Assembly: GCA_040954595.2 (NCBI GenBank)
Contig: CM082593.2
Span: 10,912,001 to 10,976,000 of the forward strand
Direction of reading: 5' to 3'
Length of the DNA: 64,000 nt
DNA from: Balanoglossus misakiensis
Taxonomy: Eukaryota > Hemichordata
The notes under the pieces were generated by a model, which was given only the letters and a program-made list of their open reading frames with translations, made no database searches and was not told the origin of the DNA. Below are positions 9,311 to 18,958 of the stretch, piece by piece. Numbering within the stretch: position 1 is the stretch's first letter; each line of letters begins with the position of its first letter. The translations under genes were made by a program, and so were the position numbers.

Positions 9311-10175
9311 TCAATCAATCAATCAATCAGAGAAATTTGTATAGCGCCAGTATCTATAACAAGTGTCATACTCAAAGGCGCTTGTGCTCATTGGCCCACA
9401 CCATATGCTCTTGCGAAATAATGCGTCTTCAGTCTTTTCTTAAAGATACTCAAACTTGGAGCTTGACGAATGTTCCACAGTTTCGTTGCAGCATGAGAGA
9501 ATGCTCGGCCACCGTATGAAGAACGTTTGTACATTGTAGTGCATAAAAGGCTCTTATTAGCTGAACGAAGCCTGCGACCAGGAGAATATGTCCGAATGAG
9601 ATCGCGGATATAGTTCGGAGCGAGATTATTTAAGGCTTTGTATGTGAGCAGATTTATTTTATACTCTATCCTGTGGCGAACTGGTAACCAATGAAGAAGT
9701 TGAAGAACTGGCGTTATATGGGCAGACTTCCTGGACCGAGTTATGATTCTTGCAGCTGTATTTTGTGTGCGTTGTAGAAGGTTCAGACTGCGTTCTGGTA
9801 TACCATACAGTAATGCATTACCATAGTCGAGTTTCGCTGCCAAAATAGCATGAATCACTGTTTGACATGTTGCTTTGTTAAGAAATTTCCTGATTTGTCC
9901 GACACGGCGAAAGTGGTAATATATTGATTGACAAGTTTTCTTGATGTGATCTTTATACATGTGCGTATTGTCAAATATTACACCAATATTGCGAGCTGAT
10001 TTAACGACGGGAACAGAGCTTGAACCAATGCTAATCTTGTCAATAGCATCAGCAGAGTGATGAAATTGTGAACGAATAAGTAGAATCTCAGTTTTTGGAG
10101 TCGTTGAGTTGAAGCTTGTTTTGGGTCATCCAGTCCTTAAGATCACGGATACAGGCCTCAATGGACATTTGGGCA
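9311..10175 (-). mobile_element. L2-type LINE, 5'-truncated copy
   Basis: On the minus strand the sequence begins inside the reverse transcriptase, just after the catalytic region, and runs to a classic L2 3' end. That end has GCGCCTTTGAGTATGACACT, then TGGCGCTATACAAATT and a (GATT)n tail at 9311-9328. It is inserted in the dispersed repeat whose parts lie on either side. 5' truncation and a short tandem-repeat tail are the normal result of target-primed reverse transcription for this clade. Confidence 0.85.
9388..10170 (-). pseudogene. L2/CR1-group reverse transcriptase, C-terminal part
   Basis: The encoded segment reads MSIEACIRDLKDWMTQNKLQ, shifts frame by one extra A near 10098, then continues TEILLIRS to the stop at 9388. 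The 190 codons from 9960 include AAKLDYGNALLYGIPE, LLHWLPVRHRIEYKINLLTY, LAPNYIRDL and SIFKKRLKTHYF, the conserved thumb/C-terminal motifs of L2 and CR1 reverse transcriptases. Endonuclease, fingers and the YADD active site are absent, so it cannot be active. Clade assignment to L2 rests on these motifs plus the 3' tail. Confidence 0.85.
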
Positions 10176-10560
10176 AAAACCAACTGACACTTACATTCGT
10201 CCCTGTGGAACAAAAACCACACCTATCGCCCTGTTGGTTAGTGTCTAATTAAATGTACAAAATCAATGACTTAGGCAGGTGCAACAGACGACCCCGCCTT
10301 TGGTATATCATTATGGTCCCATCCGTATATGCCCCCCCCTCCCAAGCCAAAGCTGCATGCATCTGCTGTGGATGCTCACTAAGCAAAAGTAGGTGAAAGG
10401 TCACATAAGGTCGCCCACAACTTGACGGGAAAATCGGACTTCATATTGATCCATGTGCAACAAATAGCACGCTACCACCCCTTTCATTGACCCCACAATT
10501 ACGCATGCACATAATTATTGAGTTATGCAGGTGTCACAGGTGACACCCGAATCGGGTGTA
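10176..10560. repeat. SINE-like dispersed repeat, right part
   Basis: Units like those at 8700-9300 resume here. They include CATATTGATCCATGTGCAAC, CCCCTTTCATTGACCCC, GCATGCACATAATTATTGAG and GCAGGTGTCACAGGTGAC. At least two diverged units are visible. The end overlaps two nested palindromes: GGTGTCAC facing GTGACACC (10530-10547), and CACCCGA facing TCGGGTG (10544-10558). The two share four bases, so only one hairpin can form at a time. Confidence 0.55.
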
Positions 10561-10649
10561 TTATTTTAGTCCCATACAGCTGCATGTAGCTGCGTGCCGT
10601 TACGGGCGACCTGATAACCCACACGGCCACCTGCGGGCCGACTCCCATA

Positions 10650-12634
10650 CAGTCTTCGGACTGAGCGCGATTCCCATTATCAAAACACCGCAAAGCATGC
10701 TGGGAAATTTCAGCACTCATTGACCTCTGTTATGGCGGCCAAGAACCCAGCGTACGTGGAGAGATTTCAATCCAATTTTTTTCCATGTTTTGAGAGTACT
10801 TGACAGATTTCGTTATCTTTGTGAAAATTATTGAAATAAAGCAATAAGAGAATCAAAGAGATGAATTCGGTAGATTTGCGAAAAATAAAAATAAAAGAGT
10901 TACCTTTGACCCCTTCTATTTTAGCCTTCAGAGGCATATACCAACTTTGATTTTTTGTGCCTTTTCATCCAAAGCTTCAATGGACGAGAAAAAACGTGGT
11001 ATATACTCTATTTCATTAGAACTTTGTTGGAAACTATCGTATATCATGATCAACGACTGAATAGAGACTGTGGGACGTCTCCAATTGTTGTTGTTAAATT
11101 GGCGATTTTGTAGCAAAATACCGTGATTTTGCCGTGTCGTAGTAAAAAAAATCCAGACGCAAATGTCATGCAGAGTGTTTATTTTGATCACTCATCACCT
11201 CTTATGCTCATTTTTTCGTCCAGAACATCTTACCCGTAAATTCCACACTTTCTGACAGGGTCTTCCTGGCACACACTGTTTTTGGGTGAAAATGCACTGA
11301 TTTGTTTGATTTTTTGTGCCTTTTCATCCAAAGAGTGAAAACTATTCAAACTCGAATTTCTGGGGTCATAGATACTTTATTGTTATCATACGAACCTATT
11401 TTAGCTAGTGCTAAGCCTCTAAAAAAATATGCAGTCACCTGAAGTGAGGCGTAAAACGTAGTTTGTCGATATTTTGGTTATGAATGTTTGTGGGCCTTCA
11501 ATCAATAATTTATCAGATACGACCGTCCACAGTGCCCAAAATACTTACAATACATGTTGTTATTTCGTAATCACACCGATCGAACACAGATACCTCGCGT
11601 GGATGCATGCACCATGTCGTTTTTCAACGGTTTTGTGAATTTAACACCAATTTCAAGGGAAGTGCTTGCAGTCATGTATCCCGCAATCAGCCAAAATAAG
11701 ACCCCAACAGCGAAAAAAGAGACGCATCTGGAACAAACACGCATATTTACTTCCTCTGACTTCCGTAAGAACCGCGATTACATGCAGAATTACCCCACTG
11801 GAGCCCATGTGTGTACCCTAATCACATGGGTCAGTCTCTGACACAGAGATATCAACGCCCCTTTCATGACGTTCAAGCCTGATGACAGCATCATTGATCA
11901 ATGGGTGGGTAGATATACTCATAACTGACATGATCTTATACATAAATATTCAGATATTTGTTTACAACAAACTTAGATGTATCGAATAAACTTTGAGCAA
12001 AAGCGTGAAGCCTTGCCTTTCTTGGCGGGAGATTGACGCATGTTGTTTACGTTACCATGGCGCCATAGAAATAGTAACGCTATTTAGCATATCACGTGCA
12101 CTAAATGACACCCACTGGTTGGCGTATTCAAAAGGTCATAACATTTTGGGGTCATCAGTCGGCAGACTGAAAGTCATTGAGAAATTGTGGTTTCTCGTCA
12201 TTCAATTGAGGTTCATTGGTCAGAGAAAGTCGTCTGGGAATCGGCAGGTTTCGCTGCTTGCTGCATATGCTGAAATATTGCACCAGCACCATTTTAGCAA
12301 CCACGATCTGTCAAATTTTGGTCAGTTCCATAGGCATCGCCATGCAATTTGCAGTGCGGGGCTGGTAAATTCAAGTGTTGATGTTTTTTCTGAGTTAATT
12401 TTTGTAAAAAAAATCACGTCGGTTTTTGGATTTGTCACAGCGAGTAAGGAACTTAATGTCAGTTCTTTGTTAAAAGCTAAGCTCGCTGGATTTGTTTCGT
12501 GTTGGAGACACTGCGACTTGTAATTTCTGTTTCCGACCGTAATTTTCCGGACACTCGACAGCGTAGTCAGCCTTTTTGAATACTTAATGAGTGATAATGG
12601 ACACGCCCACTTTGCGCGCTCAGTCCGAAGACTG
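10650..12634. mobile_element. Candidate 2-kb non-autonomous DNA transposon
   Basis: CAGTCTTCGGACTGAGCGCG at 10650-10669 is perfectly inverted at 12615-12634 (20 of 20), and the inner word CCATTATCA (10674-10682) is inverted at 12592-12600. The outermost 14 bases are themselves a stem-loop (CAGTC, TTCG, GACTG). ATA flanks both ends and could be a 3-bp target duplication. The interior has open frames of 95 codons (11554-11841, plus) and 176 codons (11993-12523, plus), but neither shows a domain I recognise and no transposase was found. The superfamily is not assigned; the pair could also be two independent copies of a shorter repeat in opposite orientation. Confidence 0.45.
10946..11333. repeat. 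Exact 29-bp direct repeat
   Basis: A 29-base word starting TTTGATTTTT and ending TTCATCCAAAG occurs identically at 10946-10974 and 11305-11333, 359 bp apart. Flanking sequence is not shared. On the minus strand both copies translate to LDEKAQKIK in the same relative frame, but neither sits in a convincing gene. Confidence 0.7.
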
Positions 12635-12691
12635 ATACTGAACGTCCAGTTGCAACATCACGACTGAAGTAGGAACTTTTGAACGGCAACG

Positions 12692-12853
12692 AAGCCTGAT
12701 CTCTGATTATTGCTGGTACCATACTCCTGTCGTGCAAGAAAATCACTGGTCTGCTGACGTATTTCAGCCAATTTCCCAAACTACTATCCACTACATGTGA
12801 CTACAATGCTAATGAAACCTCCCACAACATTAGCGACTTAGGGTCAAAGTCCA
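12692..12853 (+). repeat. Direct repeat A flanking the LINE fragment
   Basis: The segment shares AGCCTGATCTCTGAT, ATCACTGGTCTG, ACGTATTTCAGCC, TGCTAATGA, CACAACATTA and GGTCAAAGTCC, in order, with 15421-15588. The two copies are clearly homologous but differ by many substitutions and indels. They directly abut the left and nearly the right edge of the LINE remnant. Confidence 0.75.
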
Positions 12854-13475
12854 CTGTTTTAAATTTTTTCATCGGTTTTACTTTAAAGGATGCCCACAAA
12901 TTGCAACAGTAAATATTACTACAATATGCCAAAAATAAAACTTTCTTCACATCTTGACTAAAATGTTGAAAATGTCTCAATAGCATGTTTGCTCTAACAC
13001 AAAATGCTCTTCTCTGTCGTTCAATATCTTCATTATCACAACCCTCACAAGATATAACATGGCCCAGATAGGTGTGTACAGGTACAAACTTTAAAGTGAT
13101 GTCATTAAGTTTAACCGAAGGAATTCTTTGAACGCTCATATTCTTCCCATTAAAAAGCATGCACACAGTTTTACTAGAATTATAAATTATATCATAATCA
13201 TTGCCATAAATTTCACAAATTCTAAGAAGACGGTGTAGACCCTTAATACTTGGACTGAGTAGAGTCATGTCGTCAGCGTAACCTAAAGTGTTAGCGCTGA
13301 CACCACACATGGTACAGCCAACTTTGGCTTTACAGAGTGCATTGATAAGATCATCAATGTAGACATTAAAAAGATAGGGAGAGAGTACTCCCCCTTGTCT
13401 TACACCGTTAGAAACAGAAAACAACTCTGAGGTTTCATTACCCCACAACACAGTAAACAATTGATTTCTGTACCA
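12854..13475 (-). pseudogene. LINE reverse transcriptase, C-terminal half of the palm and thumb
   Basis: The frame resumes at the insertion edge with WYRNQLFTVLWG. It then gives NGVRQGGVLSPYLFNVYIDD (RT motif 4) and YADDMTLLSPS, with the catalytic YADD at about 13269-13280. NSSKTVCMLF, YLGHVISCEG and IERQRRAFCVRANMLL follow. The LINE homology ends at KKFK; the last codons before the stop are foreign sequence from direct repeat A. The active-site aspartates are intact in this piece. Confidence 0.85.
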
Positions 13476-13479
13476 TTAA

Positions 13480-14055
13480 AGGTCACATGTCATGCTTTGG
13501 AAAGTTTTCATTTTTCCACGTCAAAAGCTCACCTAGGGTACCTGTCTATGCATTGCCTATTGTGTCGGTTCCGAAAAATGTGCACGAATGCCGGAATTTG
13601 CCACCTTTTTTCATGCCTGTGATCGGGGAGCCACTTCGCACTCGTGCCAGGCGAAGGTATTTGCATATGGACAAACAAGTACACTATGTCGTAGTGTACC
13701 ATTCTGTTTACAGTAAAGTGTAATTATCGGTCCATGAGTAATTAAGTCCACAGACAAAGATAAGCTATATAAACAGTGTTCAAAGCAAAGGAAGCCCTTG
13801 CCTCACATTGCAGGCAGAGGATTTACAAAGGTGTGAAAGACTATTTGTCCACATCAAGATAAGTCTTCGGCTTAACTTCGAAAAGCCCAAAAAAATCGAC
13901 TGAGTTGGGTTAGGGGTACACGCCCACCCGCCACTTTTACTTGCTTGTTATCTAAGCACAAGGGGCAAAACGCATTGCAAGATAGTAACATACGTTAACT
14001 TCAAGACCCAAATAGTGATTTTACGCGTGGTTGTATAGGGCATGGCATGGGACCT
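13480..14055. mobile_element. TTAA-flanked non-autonomous DNA transposon inside the LINE
   Basis: TTAA at 13476-13479 and at 14056-14059 bracket a 576-bp segment. Its ends are imperfect inverted repeats: AGGTCACATGTCATGC on the left and AGGTCCCATGCCATGC read inward from the right. Removing the segment and one TTAA joins the two halves of the LINE reverse transcriptase at the same codon position, which shows it is an insertion. A TTAA target duplication is typical of the piggyBac superfamily, but the terminal bases are not the usual CCC, so that assignment is an inference. No transposase is present. A perfect hairpin (GTACACTA, five-base loop, TAGTGTAC) lies at 13679-13699. Confidence 0.8.
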
Positions 14056-14059
14056 TTAA

Positions 14060-14448
14060 TATAAAATTCGTACAGCATACAAGGGAACATTCCTGTCGAT
14101 GAGCTTGTTAACCAGTTTAAAGTGATTAACTCTGTCAAAAGCTTTTGAAGCATCCAGAAAACAAGTAAACACTGGTCTTCCATTGCTGGTGTAGTAGCTA
14201 ATGATTTCTTTAAATGCAAATAAACACAGGTCAGTTGAATGTTCTCGCTTGAAACCAAATTGTAAATAATGAGAGGTAAGAAACTCCTCACAACGAGAAA
14301 GTAAAATAGGCTCAAAAACTTTAGAGAAAACAGTTGCTAGTGCTATCGGCCGGTAGTTACTGGCATCACTACAAAGCTTAGTTTTATCCTTAATTGGAAC
14401 TAAAATAACGTTGATAGCCTCAGTTTGCAGGTAACCATGAACAATCAA
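14060..14448 (-). pseudogene. LINE reverse transcriptase, N-terminal half
   Basis: The segment begins IVHGYLQTEAINVILVPIKD and continues with SNYRPIALATVFSKVFEPIL (fingers), LQFGFKREHSTDLCLFAFKE and FTCFLDASKAFDRVNHFKLV, motif A with its catalytic aspartate. It ends at VPLYAVRILY, where the TTAA-flanked insertion interrupts it. It is out of frame by one with the preceding linker. Confidence 0.85.
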
Positions 14449-15402
14449 GTCAAAATGGGTAAAATAGAGGAGTCTGAGAATTTGAGGTGCTCAGCTGAAA
14501 TATTGTCAATGCCAGCTGTCTTATCGTCAGGTAACTTATGTATAGCAGAAATTACTTCTTCTTCAGAAACATACATATCAGAAGAAAATTTAACATACTT
14601 CATTTTCTCCTCGATGTCATTTTTACCAGTCTGAGCCTGGACAGAATTCAAAATATCACTGAAATGCTTGTGCCACATAATTGCAATTTCACTCTCACCA
14701 GTCGCTCCACCTACAGTGTCAGAAAGCGGCATTTTTCTGCTAGTTTGCTTTCTGACTTCCTTCCAGAAGTCGTTCTGTTTGTGGCAGCGTAAATTGTCAG
14801 CCATCTTGTCAGCCCTATTTTGATTCTCAATCTTTTTACAAGCACGTAAAGCATACTTAAAACGAGCTCTGGAAGATTTCATGGTTTCAAAAAGCGGGCC
14901 TTGTTAAGGTTTACCCCCATTAACCCATAATAAAAACATGGAACGGGCATAGTCGTGACTTTCTTTTACAAAATCGTTCCAGCCAGGCACAACATGAACT
15001 TTCTGGTGAAACTTACGCCTAATGGTATCTTTTGCAGCACAATTCAATGCGTCCACAACACTACTATAACAAGTATCAATTGCCTGTAAATGCGAAGGGT
15101 ATGTACAGTTCACATTAGTGCAGAATAACTCTTCGGATAAATTAATCTTATCAACCTTGGCTTTGGTACAACGGGTGTAGGCGGATATATTCTGCTGTGA
15201 CAATTTTTTCCAATCAACTCGAAAATTACATTGCTTGAAGGAACTACTGCTGAAGCATTCATCAGCAGAAGTGTTGAAATGAACCTCTATTGAAACAGGA
15301 ATATGGTCGGAGTCAACAACATTGCAAAGACTCGAAATTGAAAGAACATTGCTATAAAAAATTTTAGTGGTAACACAGTGGTCAATCCAAACTCAGCGTA
15401 AT
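14445..15402 (-). pseudogene. LINE endonuclease end and linker region
   Basis: From about 15402 the frame reads VWIDHCVTTKIF and then VVDSDHIPVSIEV. The SDH is the last catalytic signature of the AP-type endonuclease. The linker follows, with YTRCTKAKVDK, LFCTNVNCTYPSHLQAIDTC, VVPGWNDFVKESHDYARSMF and LLWVNGGKP. An in-frame TAA at 14904-14906 interrupts it. The linker then continues QGPLFETMKSSRARFKYAL to FWKEVRKQTSRKMPLSDTVG and EEEVISAIHKLPDDKTAGID, ending at a TGA at 14445. Most of the endonuclease domain is missing upstream, where the homology stops at a TGA near 15405. Confidence 0.8.
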
Positions 15403-15420
15403 TCAATAAAACGCCCTAAC

Positions 15421-15588
15421 ACAGCCTGAACTCCGATAATGTGTTGTCCCAAAATTCATTCCGTGGAAAATAATCACTGGTCTGTTTACGTATTTCAGCC
15501 GATTTTCCAAGGACTACTGCAACTCGCCAGAAGTGAGTAGCCTGCTAATGAGATCTCCACAACATTACGTAATGACGGTCAAAGTCCG
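15421..15588 (+). repeat. Direct repeat B flanking the LINE fragment
   Basis: This is homologous to 12692-12853 in the same orientation. It starts AGCCTGAACTCCGAT and ends GGTCAAAGTCC. It has short insertions relative to copy A, for instance AATAATCACTGG against AAATCACTGG, and an extra stretch around 15525-15540. Confidence 0.75.
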
Positions 15589-16040
15589 ATGCCCCAGTGT
15601 CCGTCCTCAGCCCACCAAAAAATGCGAAAAAATATTACAAAAATCTTCTTCTCAAAATCGACGTGGCCTAGGACCTTGAAATTTGGCACAGGGGATTTTG
15701 GCCACATGGTCTACAAAAATCGCGAAAAGAATGTACATGCCCCCATTAACGTGCAAATTAGGTCAATTTGAAAATTTCGCTCGATTATAGCCACAAAGTC
15801 ACGTGACTAATTACAAATTCAAAGGGCAGGTGCACCAGTACTCATGGGCCCCAACCACCGTGCCAAATTTGGAGGCGCACCTGCCGGAATTTCAGAGAAA
15901 AACGGGCGCAAAAAAACGACTCAAGAAGAAAGAAGACAAACTCCAGCAATAACAGAAGGGGACCAAGCGCCTGAGGGCTCTTGGTCCCCTAAATATGGGA
16001 CTAAACTTGACAGATACCCGGAATATTTTCCTATTTAGGA
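15589..16040. repeat. SINE-like tract with terminal hairpin
   Basis: Phrases such as CCTTGAAATTTGGCACAGGG, ACCGTGCCAAATTTGG and AATTTCAGAGAAAAACGG resemble degenerate dispersed repeats found widely in aquatic animals; this is a recollection, not a search. The tract ends in an A/G-rich stretch and a perfect hairpin at 15958-15989: GGGGACCAAG, a 12-base loop, CTTGGTCCCC. Small open frames here are not credible. Confidence 0.45.
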
Positions 16041-16720
16041 TACCTGGTTGCATTTCCACCTAAAGGCGTCCTATTGGCGTGGAAATTTTATAACTTGAAA
16101 TCGTTTGACTGGGTGATAGGTATTAATATCTTATGATGTTATAAAACACTTGGCTCGCCGAAGGTAAGGACCGATTATAGCGTCAGTCGTGTCATAAAAT
16201 ATATATGAACGTCATGGGTCAATAAACTTGATGGTCCAATAAAATTTAATGGTTCGTAAAACTATTGTGTCCAATGTCTGCAGAGTATACTGGCTGCAAC
16301 ATGTGTATGAGTCAGGATTAACGGCTGTAGCCATCAACCCAAAAGGTGAACGTCCTATTCTCACTAACTTAAATAGGTTTTGCGACCTAGTTGAGTGATA
16401 AAAACCTTATGATAAAGTCGACACAATTTCAAGATGACGATGTGCAAATGAGAGTTCATAAGCTAAAGTAAAGTTCAATGAATTCTATACAAAGTTCAAA
16501 AAAGATTTTTTACTAAAGGAAGACATGAACAAACTGATATCGTCTCTTCATATTCGTACATGTCCAACTGTTGTGATTTGACCCCCCCCCCCCCCCATGG
16601 TACATGAACCTATTACTTAGTACACACTTAAACAATTGGCATTTGAAGTGCCTTGCTTGACAGTGTTTAATGCGGTGGTCAGCCGCGTTTATCTCTCGCC
16701 ACTTCATGCATCATGTCGCC
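16041..16720. other. No gene recognised; poly-C run
   Basis: There is no supported open frame. A run of 15 C lies at 16582-16596. Confidence 0.5.
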
Positions 16721-17044
16721 TTAAAGGGACAAACTCTCTCTCTCGTCGCCCTTTTCTATTAATTATGTTTGATACAAGACACCGTTTATATTAATGGGCA
16801 TGTGTATATGTAGTGAATGAACGTTCAACCACACACAACTTCCATCCTGCTTGTATGATATGAGAGTAAAAACTCGCCCAAAATGAATTAATGGTAGAGA
16901 CCGATTTTTCAGTTTTGCGAGTTTTCGCTCTCGTGTCTACATGCGGGATAGAAGGTGTGTGCGGTTGAACGTTGCATCACTATATATCCACATTTACATT
17001 AATATAAACGGTGTTTTGTATCAAACATGGAAAAGGGCAGCGAG
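16721..17044. mobile_element. Palindromic element P, copy 1 (right terminus lost)
   Basis: It starts TTAAAGGGACAAACTCTCTC. Its left arm, with TTTGATACAAGACACCGTTT, CGTTCAACCACACACAACTT and GATATGAGAGTAAAAACTCG, is mirrored on the right by ATAAACGGTGTTTTGTATC, GTTGAACGTTGC and GCGAGTTTTCGCTCTCGTG. The arms are about 150 bp each. The right copy stops at GGGCAGCGAG and lacks the expected terminal 20-25 bases; R2 family sequence follows directly. It shares the same arms with 17680-17978. Confidence 0.8.
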
Positions 17045-17400
17045 TTAAGGATGTACGATCAGTAAAATTGAAAGCATTGTCATTTCTTTTAATCGTGAAT
17101 TTTCGTTTCTGATTTGTATGTATAATGAAAATCCATTTTGGGTCACTGCACTTGTTTTCGACTTTAAACAAGGCCGTGAATTTAGTCGACAATTGAAGAA
17201 AACTGCTAACGGTCAGCATTTTCTACCAATGGTTTGTCTATGGATACAATATTGAACAAAGTTTATCTCAAAATAGAGCGTGATGAATTTATTTTGATTT
17301 GTCGGATCTATGTGTAAAATTTCATGAAAATGACAATAGTAGAAGTGAGTTTTCTAACTATTCTCCATGTACTCCTATGGGAAGAGACACAGGCGCACAG
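17045..17400 (+). repeat. Dispersed repeat family R2, copy 3
   Basis: It starts with TTAAGGATGTAC immediately at the broken end of element P copy 1. It includes ACCAATGGTTTGTCTATGG, AGTTTATCTCAAAATAGAGC, GACAATAGTAGAAGTGAG and CCTATGGGAAGAGACACA, shared with the copies at 5376-5640 (opposite strand) and 6070-6310. This is the longest of the three copies. It is non-coding. Confidence 0.65.
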
Positions 17401-17679
17401 TTTACCAGTTGACGACCTCTAAAGAGGAAACGGGGGGGGGGGGGGATGATGAAAGGTTTAAGACTTACAGATCACAACTTAAAGAGCCATTCAGAAAGAG
17501 GCTTAGAGTGGAGTATCAAATCGGACGATACCACTGACTGGTGGAGGAAGACAAAATAAGCAAACTGAGTAGATGAGTGCTCAGATTTCTTCAGAGGACC
17601 AAACGTTTCAAAGAATTATACGTGACAATCCATGCCTGGTCCGTCAGTAGATATAAACAGAACATTGTGGCTGTATTCA
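17401..17679. other. No gene recognised; poly-G run
   Basis: A run of 14 G lies at 17432-17445. Nothing else was recognised. Confidence 0.5.
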
Positions 17680-17978
17680 TTAAAGGGACCAAGTCTCTCT
17701 CTCGCTGCCCTTTTTCCATTAATTATGTTTGATACAAGACTGCGTTTATATTATTCTACATGTGGATATAGTGAATCAACGTTCAACCATACACACCTTC
17801 CACCCCGCTTGTATAGACACGAGAGTTTTAAAAAGTAGCCAAAATGAATAAACGGTCTCTACCATTTATTCATTTCGGGCGAGTTTTTACTCTCGTATCA
17901 TACAAGCCGGATGGAAGTTGTGTGTGGTTGAACGTTCATTCACTAACATAAACGGTGTCTTGTATCATGTCCCTTTAA
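17680..17978. mobile_element. Palindromic element P, copy 2 (both ends present)
   Basis: TTAAAGGGAC on the left and the inverted CCCTTTAA on the right bound a 299-bp element. Its arms mirror each other: TTGATACAAGACTGCGTTTA with AAACGGTGTCTTGTATCAT, GTTCAACCATACACACCTTC with GAAGTTGTGTGTGGTTGAAC, and ACACGAGAGTTTTAAA with TTTTTACTCTCGTATC. TTAA at each edge may be the target duplication, as for the element inside the LINE; alternatively it belongs to the terminus. No coding content. Confidence 0.8.
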
Positions 17979-18756
17979 CACTTTTGAAGCATTTTACTAA
18001 TGCTAACATGACTAGACCAATTGAATGATGTTACATTGCAGGTTATCAACTCAGAGGGGCGTCTTGTTATAAAGCGGTACCTGACAAACAATCAGCTGGC
18101 AACGCTGAAAATACCTGTCAGTCGTAAGTATGAAAGTATACATCATTTGAGTAGAATTTTACGGGAGTTCCTAACAAGGCTTGGACATGTCACGCACAAA
18201 TACAAAGGGCGCGTATAAAGACAGACAAAACCTCGCTCAGTGTGAGGTGTTCAGCGATTGCATCTGATAAGTCGAAAATGCTTGATCACGTGTCATGTTC
18301 AGTTGGGAAATTGGATATGTCTCAGGCCAAAAAAACTAATATGTGCTATTCCGATTACATGGTTTTCAAAAATATTGTAGGTAGAAAGGGACATTTTTTT
18401 ATTTTTCAATTTTTTTTATATCTTTGGCCGTCGTAGTGTAGAAGAATGACATCATAGTTCTTGCGTGATTCTCGCAATTTTCATGAATTGTTTTATATTT
18501 GACATCGTTATTTTTACTTCCGGTTTGCGAAGATCTAAACTGTTTTGGGTCGGCGGGCTAAAATTAGGGTAGTTCGGGTAATCGTTATGACATTGGGAGC
18601 TACGGCTGCAAAGCCATGTGTCTCGTGCGAAAAGGGCCCTTAACCTTTTGCAATATTTAACAGCAAACAACAGACAGTTTTGAGAATAAAAGGTTTCCGT
18701 CGTGTCTGACTTTCATATCGCATTAATAGCATATCCCTAATTTTAAAGAAATTAGG
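17979..18756. other. No gene recognised
   Basis: Short open frames on both strands (up to about 70 codons) show no domain, good start context or splice pattern that I could defend. Confidence 0.5.
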
Positions 18757-18958
18757 AGAGACAGAGTGAAACAGGCAGAGTGGCAGACAGACACAAGCAG
18801 ACAGACAGAGCAACATTCATCAGTAGAGACACTCACCGGTCGCTCGCTCGCTCGCTCACTCTCTCTCTCAGAGAGAGGGGGCAGACAGTCAGACAGACAG
18901 ACGTTGACAGACAGTCAGTAAGTCAGTCAGCCAGTTAATCAGTCAGTCAGACGTCAAA
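18757..18958. repeat. Microsatellite cluster (CAGA, CGCT, CT, CAGT)
   Basis: Runs of CAGACAGACAGA, CGCTCGCTCGCTCGCT, CTCTCTCTC and CAGTCAGTCAGT follow one another with short interruptions. Confidence 0.85.

Larger units (their letters stand above)
12854..15405 (-). mobile_element. CR1/Jockey-group LINE remnant, truncated at both ends
   Basis: Reading leftward from about 15405, the order is: the last part of an AP-type endonuclease, linker, then reverse transcriptase with all palm motifs, stopping abruptly inside the thumb at 12854. The copy has an in-frame TAA at 14904-14906, a frame shift at about 14448 and a 576-bp insertion at 13480-14055. Loss of the 3' end is unusual for a LINE copied by target-primed reverse transcription; it implies later deletion or capture in another repeat. 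Exact clade is uncertain (CR1-like, possibly Rex1-like). Confidence 0.85.

Noticed and set aside
10733-10797. Possible first exon starting ATGGCGGCCAAGAACCC
   Set aside because: The start context is good, but the frame closes after 21 codons, the donor GTACGTGG is weak, and no downstream exon was found.
11993-12523. 176-codon open frame on the plus strand
   Set aside because: No recognisable domain, unremarkable composition and no splice context; it lies inside a candidate transposon. Kept only as part of that element.
12692-15588. Solo or paired LTRs around the LINE
   Set aside because: The repeats are only about 160 bp and diverged, without TG...CA ends or a primer-binding site; the enclosed coding region is non-LTR.
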